Assembly (NCBI GenBank): GCA_012838385.1 | Contig: DUPL01000044.1 | Location: 19,642-83,641 of the forward strand | Origin: Clostridiaceae bacterium | GTDB taxonomy: Bacteria > Bacillota > Clostridia > UBA1212 > DUPL01 | Direction: 5' to 3' | Length of the DNA: 64,000 nucleotides | Notes under the pieces: generated by a model | Databases searched by the model: none | Seen by the model: the letters and a program-made list of their open reading frames with translations, nothing else | Told to the model about the DNA's origin: nothing | Position numbers and translations under genes: made by a program | In this document: positions 42,267 to 49,438 of the stretch, in pieces | Layout of the letters: each line of letters begins with the position of its first letter | Position numbering within the stretch: position 1 is the first letter of the stretch

Positions 42267-44198
42267 ATGTACATAAGACGAAGCAATTTGAATGTGGCTG
42301 TCCAATATTTATTCGTTATAACTTTTATACTGGCTTTTGTGTTTGTTCCAAACAAGGAAGAGAACATAAAGGCTACTAACTTGGTGCTTGTTTTGGATCC
42401 AGGTCATGGTGGTAGCGACCCGGGAGCAGTATACTACTACGACGGTATCCCCATTAAAGAAGCCGAATTGGATATGAAAATTGCACTGGCAGTAAGACAG
42501 GAGCTTTTGAAATATGAAGGAGTTTCCGTATTCTTGACGAGAGAAGACAACTCCAAATACCTTACATTGGACGAACGCGTCAATATCGCATCATCATTGA
42601 ATGCCGATGCCATAATAAGCATATATAACAACGCATCAACAAACCAGCAAGCTCATGGTGCAGAGGTAATGGTCCCCTCGGGTAACGACGGATCTGGCCT
42701 TCACTTAATATCAAAAGCCCTGGGTGATTCAATACTTGATGAATTGACAAATCTGGGAATACATAGAAGAGGGCTGATGCAAAGAATATCCTCTACATAT
42801 AAATATAAAAATGGAAAACCTGCTGATTACTATGGGATAATAAGGCACAGCATGAATAACTCCCTTCCAGGAATCATTGTCGAATGTGCATTTCTTAGCA
42901 ATGAAAACGACTATAGAACGTTTCTTAATACCGATGAGAAACTTGAAAAGATTGGACAAGCAGTGGGCAGGGGTATCGCCAATTATTACGGTCTCATAGA
43001 AGGAGACAACCAAATGAACTCATTGGGCGATCTAAATCAGGACACCTTCATTTCCGCTTATGATGCATATTTGCTAAACAAGCAAATAGGTCTTGGCCAG
43101 GTAGGAGATGCTGCCATATCAGACGTGAACTCTGACGGAGTAGTGAATATTCTTGATGTAAAGGAGATTCTTGAGTTCTCTGCTGGACTTAGAGATGATT
43201 TCTCGGGTGGTGTTACTCGCGCCATATTAAAGCCTGGACAAGTGGCAGCAGGAATAATCATGACCCAGGAGGATGATCCTTACCTGAATGTAAGGACTGG
43301 TCCTGGTGTTTCCTATCCTGCAATCGGAGCATACAACAAAGGCACATATATCTATATCACCAGTGGTCTAGGTGAAAACTGGTGCTATGCAAGAGGCACA
43401 TGCGTGTTCTCTGGCAAAATCATTGAAGGCTACAGCAGCATGGCATACATTGATGTTATTGAAAAGGAAGTAGAAGACACTGATTTTGAAGTGCAAATAA
43501 GTGGACCGAGCATTTCATTAAGCAATGATGAAGTTACCTCCGGTTGCATTGCAATACAGTTTAACTCGGACCATATTGAGATTGAGAGTATCGAAACAGA
43601 TATGGAATATGTTACAACATTCGGCGAAAGTGGTGTTTTGAAGATATATTTCATTAATTCAAGCAACTTAAGCGATACAATTAACATATGCTTTGCAAGC
43701 ATGGATTCAAGTGTGGATAAGGCGGATGTGACTTTAAGTTTTGCTGAATTGACTGATATTGAAGGGAAAGAGCTGACGACAGAGCCAGAGACAATAACGC
43801 TGACTTTTGCAGAACCCATGCCCTTTGATCTAGAGATAAAAGATAGCTATGTGTATGGCTTTGAATGTGGTTTTACTGTCGGTGAAATACTTGAAAAATG
43901 CAAAGTTGTAGAAGAAGTATTTCTGGAAAACGGTGAGAATGCACAAGAGGATACGTTGCTTGCTACCGGGATGAAAGTTTCTATGGACGCCTCTGTTTAT
44001 ATTGTAGTAATTTTTGGAGATGTAAATGGTGATGGAATAGTAGACATATGCGACATTGAAAGCATTCAAAAACACCTGCTTGAAGCAAGTGTTCTTGATG
44101 GAGCGTATTACAATGCAGCTGATATAAATTGCGACAGTGCTATCAATGCCTTGGACATAGGTGCATGTCAAAAGTTCATCTACGAATCCTCACCGTAA
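42267..44198 (+). CDS. N-acetylmuramoyl-L-alanine amidase-like protein with two dockerin modules
   Basis: A 643-residue exported protein with an N-terminal hydrophobic signal (about 10-30). Amidase_3 domain at about 40-245: LDPGHGGSDPG, IKEAELDMK and the catalytic-Glu motif IIVECAFLSNENDY. The third zinc ligand, normally His in SIHxN, is Tyr120 (ISIYNNAS). A dockerin-like duplicated calcium-loop module follows at about 252-308 (GDLNQDTFISAYDAY, SDVNSDGVVNILDV), then an SH3b-like domain (about 325-400, LNVRTGPGVSYPAIG), a beta-rich cohesin-like domain (about 407-515) and a second dockerin at 583-643 (GDVNGDGIVDICDI, ADINCDSAINALDI). ATG 42267 follows GGAAGAGG. It may attach to cohesin-bearing scaffolds at the wall. 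Confidence 0.85.
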   Translation: MYIRRSNLNVAVQYLFVITFILAFVFVPNKEENIKATNLVLVLDPGHGGSDPGAVYYYDGIPIKEAELDMKIALAVRQELLKYEGVSVFLTREDNSKYLTLDERVNIASSLNADAIISIYNNASTNQQAHGAEVMVPSGNDGSGLHLISKALGDSILDELTNLGIHRRGLMQRISSTYKYKNGKPADYYGIIRHSMNNSLPGIIVECAFLSNENDYRTFLNTDEKLEKIGQAVGRGIANYYGLIEGDNQMNSLGDLNQDTFISAYDAYLLNKQIGLGQVGDAAISDVNSDGVVNILDVKEILEFSAGLRDDFSGGVTRAILKPGQVAAGIIMTQEDDPYLNVRTGPGVSYPAIGAYNKGTYIYITSGLGENWCYARGTCVFSGKIIEGYSSMAYIDVIEKEVEDTDFEVQISGPSISLSNDEVTSGCIAIQFNSDHIEIESIETDMEYVTTFGESGVLKIYFINSSNLSDTINICFASMDSSVDKADVTLSFAELTDIEGKELTTEPETITLTFAEPMPFDLEIKDSYVYGFECGFTVGEILEKCKVVEEVFLENGENAQEDTLLATGMKVSMDASVYIVVIFGDVNGDGIVDICDIESIQKHLLEASVLDGAYYNAADINCDSAINALDIGACQKFIYESSP

Positions 44199-45439
44199 AC
44201 TGCAAGATACATTTCTCTTGCGGTTTCTGCAGAGTCGATGCCTGTTTTGTTTTTCACTGGTGCAAACTCTTCCTCTCTTTCGATTCTGAAAATGCCCATA
44301 TCATCCAGCATGCTGAAAGAATCGAATAAGAATGTTTCGAACTTGTAACTGTCAGGTTTTTTCGACTCAACATATTCTCCATTAATGTAGGCAGTAACGG
44401 ATTTTATTTGTGTGTGGTAGGGAAGACCTACACTTGCTATGTCTTCTGCAACGTCAATGTCAAAAATGTAATTTAACACATTCGTGTCACCATACACATA
44501 ATCACCATTCTCATCCTTGAGTTCGGCATATTCCTTAGGTATCTCGGTATACTCAATAACGTATGGTCTGCCGTCTTTGTAACAAAATACCCCTGCCTTT
44601 TCGCCTGCATCTCTTTTCAAGAATGATTTTGCCGATGCCTTGTATTTGCTTTTAATTGTGAATCCGAGAAAATATGGATCCGCCATTTTAACAAGCACAT
44701 TGTCAATGCCGCATATAAAGATCCACTTGATACCTCTCTTGTGCATGTCGCTGAATATGCTATTTTCCTTTAAAGAGCTGAACAGGCCACCGTTTCCGTT
44801 CGGGCTTTTTAGAATCTTTGCAGGAGTCTCCAGCAGAACCCTTCCTTGTCTGTCCATTACCGGAATCATGCTCTGTTTAAAAAACATTATGTCTTCCTTT
44901 GGGTATCCAAAGTAGTTGTTCTTTTCAAAAAATGCAACGGAGTCATCGTGGTTCGTTTCGCTTGTCATTATATACCAAGGAATTGAAATATTGGCCTTTT
45001 CCGATATTTTTTTAAGACCATCGCATTGGATTTCAAACAGCGATTTGTGGGATGGCAAACCTATGTCGTATGTTCCTTTGGGACCTTCGTGTCCAAGTCT
45101 TGAACCCTGACCTCCTGCCATTGTTACAGCACAAAGATTGCCTCTTGATATTTCCGCAAGCCCAATCTCATATATCTCCTCAAGTTCTTTCTGGTTCATA
45201 GTGCTTTTGGGAACACCAACAGCTGGTTTCAAGTCCAAGGATTCTGCACATATTTCCTTGTCTGCATTTTTGTAAAGTTCAAGCAAAAAATGAAAGTCAA
45301 TATTTAATATGTCATCCAGTAAACGTTCCTTTTCATTAACGTCAAGAAAATCAATATATTCAAGAAGATGCTCCTGTTTGTATTCAGCCACTTTCTTCCT
45401 AGCAAATTCAAGTTTTCTTTCATAATTAATTCCGCTCAT
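44180..45439 (-). CDS. UDP-N-acetylglucosamine/UDP-sugar pyrophosphorylase family protein
   Basis: A 419-residue UDPGP-family nucleotidyltransferase that makes a UDP-sugar from UTP and a sugar 1-phosphate. The nucleotide loop MAGGQGSRLGHEGPKGTYDIGL lies near residues 105-126. IPWYIMTSETNHDD, GNGGLFSSLKENSIFSDMHKRGIKWIFICGIDN and the later PYVIEYTEIPKEYAE match UDP-N-acetylhexosamine pyrophosphorylases more than UDP-glucose ones. It ends in convergent overlap of 19 bases with the amidase gene. Confidence 0.87.
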   Translation of the reverse strand: MSGINYERKLEFARKKVAEYKQEHLLEYIDFLDVNEKERLLDDILNIDFHFLLELYKNADKEICAESLDLKPAVGVPKSTMNQKELEEIYEIGLAEISRGNLCAVTMAGGQGSRLGHEGPKGTYDIGLPSHKSLFEIQCDGLKKISEKANISIPWYIMTSETNHDDSVAFFEKNNYFGYPKEDIMFFKQSMIPVMDRQGRVLLETPAKILKSPNGNGGLFSSLKENSIFSDMHKRGIKWIFICGIDNVLVKMADPYFLGFTIKSKYKASAKSFLKRDAGEKAGVFCYKDGRPYVIEYTEIPKEYAELKDENGDYVYGDTNVLNYIFDIDVAEDIASVGLPYHTQIKSVTAYINGEYVESKKPDSYKFETFLFDSFSMLDDMGIFRIEREEEFAPVKNKTGIDSAETAREMYLAVYGEDS

Positions 45440-45465
45440 TTTTCAACCCCTGAATTTTTCTAAAA

Positions 45466-45494
45466 ATTATATCACACATTAAGCCAATTAACAA
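45466..45494 (-). promoter_or_regulatory. Promoter of the UDP-sugar pyrophosphorylase gene
   Basis: Minus-strand TTGTTA (45494-45489) and TATAAT (45471-45466) with a 17-base spacer. Confidence 0.65.
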
Positions 45495-45513
45495 TGTATT
45501 CCTGATGTTTCTA

Positions 45514-45542
45514 TTGCCCCTTGGGTACAATAGTGTTATAAT
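45514..45542 (+). promoter_or_regulatory. Promoter of the PP2C-like gene
   Basis: TTGCCC (45514-45519) and TATAAT (45537-45542) with a 17-base spacer. Confidence 0.6.
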
Positions 45543-45578
45543 TAAAAAGCTGTTTAAACTAATATTGAGGTGAAACTG

Positions 45579-47153
45579 ATGACATTCAAGGCAGCCGTTG
45601 CATCATGTCCGGGCAAGACATACAGTCACAACAATGACAACTTTTATTTTAACTCCAAGATAATAACTGAAGAACTGTCCACTAGTCAGATACTATTATC
45701 ACACAAGAAGGGACAAAAAGGCTTGCAGATTTATGCTGTAAGCGATGGCAGTGGTATAAACACATATAAGGATAGCCCTTCTATGCTTGTAATGAGCATG
45801 TTGCTTAAATATCACAAAAAGATACTGAGTGATGAAAGTTACGACCTAAGGGTCTGCCTGCATGATTACATTAAGACAGCCAACCGTGCTGTGCTGGACA
45901 AGTCAAGAGAAACAGGCAAGAAGCTGAAAGCAACCCTTGCAATGATTTTTGTTGAAGAAAACGCAGGAATTTGCTGCAATATTGGTCACAGCAGAATATA
46001 TAAATTCAATCATGGCAATTTGGAGAAGATGTCTGTTGACCATACACAGGCAATGCGGATGGTCAACCTTGGTCTTTTAACTGAAGAGAAAGCTAAAGTC
46101 CATCCAAAACGAGGAAAGCTTCTACAGAACTTGGGTCCGATGCCTGAAGGTATAGAACTTGAGCCAAATATCGAACTTTTTCCGATTGAGGAAAACGATG
46201 TATTCATACTTGGTACTTTTGGTTTCTATGACAATGTCAGCGATGAGAAAATTATAGAGATTCTTTCCCTTGGCAAAAGCCCTGCGGAAACAGTCGAGCT
46301 TTTGATGACAGAGGCAGTACATAAGGGACTGGAAGATGATGCTACGGTGCTGGTGGTAAAGGCATATGGAGATGATGCTGTTGCACCTGTCAGGAAGGAA
46401 AAGGTAGCTGCACCTCCACCAAGACCGAAATCCACGAACAAGGCAGCAATATACACTCCGGCTGCTGAGGAAGAACCAAGAAGAGAAACTGGAATAGATG
46501 ATGAAAGAACTAGCGATGAACCGGTAACGCTTGCAGGTGCGTTTAGGGATCTGTGGAGAAGCCTTGGCAGGTCGAAGGATGCCAACACCATTCACTGGCC
46601 GGCATTTACAGTGTTTGTTCTTTGTATTGTGCTGGTCGGTATTATGAGCATGTTTGGAGTAAAGCTGTTTAACAGATACGCAAATGAGCATAATCTGTTT
46701 CCAACAGCAACGTACTCGACAATAGCGCCGGGTGTGGTTACGCCAACGCCTGGTCCCTCGGATACGGAACCAGTAGAAACGCCAACTCCTGTACCGAGTG
46801 AGACCCCGACAGAAGGTCCAACAGAGGAGCCTACAGAAGAGCCTACAGCGGAACCAACAACAGAACCAACCCAGGGACCAACACCGGAGCCGACAACGGA
46901 ACCAACAACGGAACCTTCGCCGGAGCCGACAACGGAACCAACCCAGGGACCAACACCGGAGCCGACAACGGAACCAATAACAGAGCCCACACCGGAGCCG
47001 ACAACGGAGCTAACACCAGAACCGACAACAGAGTCAACACCGGAGCCAACAACAGAGCCCACACCGGAACCAACACCGGAGCCGACAACGGAACCAACAA
47101 CAGAACCCACACCGGAACCAACTCCGGAGCCTGTAGAAACAGAAGAGCAATAA
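45579..47153 (+). CDS. PP2C-fold membrane protein with Pro/Thr/Glu-rich extracellular tail
   Basis: A 524-residue protein. Residues about 1-270 follow the PP2C phosphatase order (VSDGSG, LKATLAMIF, GHSRIYKF, ILGTFGFYDNVSDEKI, LEDDATVLVV). Several metal-ligand positions differ: GDSR is GHSR, the usual SDG is TFG, and DGxGG is DGSGI; only the last Asp pair looks intact. A linker leads to one helix (about 347-370) and about 150 residues dominated by PEPTTEPT repeats outside the cell. The ATG at 45579 is preceded by GAGGTG; an in-frame GTG at 45570 is part of that site. It may be a sensor or a pseudophosphatase coupled to the cell wall. Confidence 0.75.
   Translation: MTFKAAVASCPGKTYSHNNDNFYFNSKIITEELSTSQILLSHKKGQKGLQIYAVSDGSGINTYKDSPSMLVMSMLLKYHKKILSDESYDLRVCLHDYIKTANRAVLDKSRETGKKLKATLAMIFVEENAGICCNIGHSRIYKFNHGNLEKMSVDHTQAMRMVNLGLLTEEKAKVHPKRGKLLQNLGPMPEGIELEPNIELFPIEENDVFILGTFGFYDNVSDEKIIEILSLGKSPAETVELLMTEAVHKGLEDDATVLVVKAYGDDAVAPVRKEKVAAPPPRPKSTNKAAIYTPAAEEEPRRETGIDDERTSDEPVTLAGAFRDLWRSLGRSKDANTIHWPAFTVFVLCIVLVGIMSMFGVKLFNRYANEHNLFPTATYSTIAPGVVTPTPGPSDTEPVETPTPVPSETPTEGPTEEPTEEPTAEPTTEPTQGPTPEPTTEPTTEPSPEPTTEPTQGPTPEPTTEPITEPTPEPTTELTPEPTTESTPEPTTEPTPEPTPEPTTEPTTEPTPEPTPEPVETEEQ
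46795..47140 (+). repeat. Tandem repeat encoding PEPTTEPT units
   Basis: An imperfect tandem repeat within the PP2C-like gene, built from 12- and 24-base units of the form CCGGAGCCGACAACGGAACC. It encodes a rigid, probably glycosylated stalk. Longer duplicated blocks (TTEPTQGPTPEP twice) suggest expansion by slippage or unequal recombination. Confidence 0.85.
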
Positions 47154-47191
47154 TTAATTTATACATAGCCAATCAGGGGGATAATAAATAG

Positions 47192-47677
47192 ATGAAATGT
47201 GCACATGAAACGATAGATTTTGCCAAACTTGATGAAGTGTTGGACAGATATGGCAATGTGGCAGGAAGCCTCATAACCATACTCCAGCAAACTCAGGAGC
47301 TATATGGGTATTTGCCAGTAGAGGCAATGTACAGAATTTCGGAAAGAACAGGTATCAAACCTGCAAAAATACTTGGAGTTGCCACATTCTACACACAATT
47401 CAGATTCAAACCAGTTGGTAAATACCTTGTAATGATTTGCCAGGGTACAGCCTGCCATGTTAATGGATCATCGGAAATCTATGATGCTCTTGTGGAAGAA
47501 CTCAATATTGCAGATGGTGAAACCACAGAAGACGGTCTTTTCACCATCAAGAACGTTGCATGCCTGGGCTGTTGCAGTCTATCTCCTGTAATGATGATAA
47601 ATGAGGAAACTTACGGTTCTCTGACACCGGCAAAGGCAAAGAAAATTATTCGTATGTTAAAGGAGCAGAATATATGA
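47192..47677 (+). CDS. NuoE-like 2Fe-2S subunit of a bifurcating oxidoreductase (StnA-like)
   Basis: A 161-residue thioredoxin-fold ferredoxin. The 2Fe-2S ligands are seen in CQGTACHVNGS (two Cys, near 90) and CLGCCSLSP (near 128). GVATFYTQFRF is the usual NuoE/HydC signature. GGGGG lies upstream of the ATG, with no clear promoter in the short gap after the PP2C-like gene. It overlaps the NuoF-like gene by 4 bases. Confidence 0.92.
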   Translation: MKCAHETIDFAKLDEVLDRYGNVAGSLITILQQTQELYGYLPVEAMYRISERTGIKPAKILGVATFYTQFRFKPVGKYLVMICQGTACHVNGSSEIYDALVEELNIADGETTEDGLFTIKNVACLGCCSLSPVMMINEETYGSLTPAKAKKIIRMLKEQNI

Positions 47678-49431
47678 GAATAATGGTGGGACAGGGCAGC
47701 TGTGGTATAGCTGCCGGTGCTGAGAAGGTTTATGATGCCCTTGAAAGCGAAATTGGCAAGGGTTTAATGGATGCTGATTTGCAAATAACCGGGTGCATTG
47801 GAATGTGTTTTTTGGAACCCATAGTTGATGTGTATGTGGAAGACGAATTGCATAGATATGTGAAAGTTAGTGAAGAAGAAATACCCGGGTTCGTAGAAGC
47901 TTTGAAGAGGGGTCTGTTTGATGGAGAAACACTCAAAAAGCTTGAAATAAAGCAGGGAGACACTGAGATATTAAGAAAGCAAACAAGGATTGCGCTCAGA
48001 AACTGCGGACAAATAAATCCAGAAAGCATAACTGATTATGAGGCAAAAGGCGGATATGAGGCTCTTAGGAAAGTTCTTACTGAAATGACTCCCGAGGAAG
48101 TTATTGAAGAAATAAAGAAGTCGGGTCTCGGAGGGAGAGGAGGAGCCGGATTTCCAACTTGGTTCAAATGGAATGCTGCAAGAAGTTCCATGGAAGAGCC
48201 CAAATACCTTATCTGCAATGCGGATGAGGGCGATCCGGGAGCGTTCATGGACCGAGCCATTATTGAAGGTGACCCACATACATTGATTGAAGGCATGCTC
48301 ATTGGTGCGTATGCGATAGGAGCAGCAGAAGCGGTTGTGTATGTAAGGGCTGAGTATCCTTTGGCAATAATCAGACTCAATAAAGCAATAAGCCAGGCTG
48401 TGGAGAAAGGCTATCTTGGAAGGAATATCTTTGGAACAAGCTTCAGCTGTCACATAAGGATTAAAGCAGGCGCAGGTGCGTTTGTCTGCGGTGAGGAAAC
48501 TGCTCTGATTGAATCCCTGGAAGGGCAGAGGGGGATGCCAAGATTGAAACCTCCCTTCCCCGCTGCAAAAGGTTACTGGCAGAAACCAAGCAACATAAAC
48601 AATGTAGAAACATTTGCAAATGTCGCTTGGATAATCCTCAATGGTGGGGATGCCTTTTCAGCCATGGGAACGCAGGACAGTAAAGGCACAAAAGTATTTG
48701 CTTTGACTGGAAAGATAAACAAAGGTGGTCTTGTTGAAATTCCCATGGGCAAAACCCTGAGGGATGTAATATATGATATTGGTGGAGGAATCAAAGAGAA
48801 TAAGAGATTCAAGGCAGTGCAGATGGGCGGACCTTCAGGAGGATGCATCCCTGAAGACTATTTGGATACTGTAATAGATTACAAGAAGCTTTCTCAAACC
48901 GGAGCCATCATGGGATCCGGCGGCATGGTTGTAATGGATGAAACCAACTGCATGGTAGATATGGCCAGGTTCTTCCTGGACTTTACTGCAAAAGAGTCCT
49001 GTGGTAAATGCATCCACTGCAGAATTGGAACAAAGAGAATGCTTGAGATTTTGAACCGCATTGTAGTCGGAGAAGGAAAAGATGGAGATATAGAGCTCCT
49101 CGAGGAAATGTGCTACTCGATAAAGGATGGCTCTCTTTGTGGTCTTGGCCAGACTGCGCCAAACCCCGTACTTACGACCATTAAGTATTTTAGAAATGAG
49201 TATGAAGCACATATATACCATAAAAAGTGCCCGGCCAAACAGTGCAAATCACTAATTACATACAGAATCGACGAAGACAGATGTATTGGCTGCAGGGTCT
49301 GTGCGAGGAACTGTCCAGTCAATGCTATTTCAGGCAACCTTAAAGAAGTGCATGTAATTGACAGCGAAACATGCACAAAATGCGGGAAATGCATGGAAGT
49401 TTGCCGTTTCAAGGCAGTTGTATGCGAGTAG
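47674..49431 (+). CDS. NuoF-like flavin/NADH subunit with C-terminal ferredoxin domain (StnB-like)
   Basis: A 585-residue subunit holding FMN, the NAD(H) site and several Fe-S clusters. An N-terminal thioredoxin-like 2Fe-2S domain (about 1-95) precedes the NuoF core: GRGGAGFPTWFKW (about 155), ICNADEGDPGAFMDR, GAGAFVCGEETALIES, and the 4Fe-4S motif ESCGKCIHCRIGT (about 440). The C-terminus carries two ferredoxin motifs, CIGCRVCARNC and CTKCGKCMEVC. This layout is that of HydB/NfnB-class bifurcating enzymes. It sits between the NuoE-like and StnC-like genes. Confidence 0.93.
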   Translation: MRIMVGQGSCGIAAGAEKVYDALESEIGKGLMDADLQITGCIGMCFLEPIVDVYVEDELHRYVKVSEEEIPGFVEALKRGLFDGETLKKLEIKQGDTEILRKQTRIALRNCGQINPESITDYEAKGGYEALRKVLTEMTPEEVIEEIKKSGLGGRGGAGFPTWFKWNAARSSMEEPKYLICNADEGDPGAFMDRAIIEGDPHTLIEGMLIGAYAIGAAEAVVYVRAEYPLAIIRLNKAISQAVEKGYLGRNIFGTSFSCHIRIKAGAGAFVCGEETALIESLEGQRGMPRLKPPFPAAKGYWQKPSNINNVETFANVAWIILNGGDAFSAMGTQDSKGTKVFALTGKINKGGLVEIPMGKTLRDVIYDIGGGIKENKRFKAVQMGGPSGGCIPEDYLDTVIDYKKLSQTGAIMGSGGMVVMDETNCMVDMARFFLDFTAKESCGKCIHCRIGTKRMLEILNRIVVGEGKDGDIELLEEMCYSIKDGSLCGLGQTAPNPVLTTIKYFRNEYEAHIYHKKCPAKQCKSLITYRIDEDRCIGCRVCARNCPVNAISGNLKEVHVIDSETCTKCGKCMEVCRFKAVVCE

Positions 49432-49438
49432 TTGAAGG

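Noticed and set aside
43485..43815. A definite type I cohesin in the amidase gene
   Set aside because: The region is beta-rich and of suitable size, but I could not recognise conserved cohesin positions, so it is described only as cohesin-like.
46592..47110. 172-codon minus-strand frame of Val/Gly/Ser repeats
   Set aside because: It is the reverse reading of the PEPTTEPT-encoding tandem repeat and has no initiation site.
46795..47140. Possible CRISPR or minisatellite array
   Set aside because: Units are 12 and 24 bases, in frame, without unique spacers, and encode a Pro/Thr/Glu stalk.
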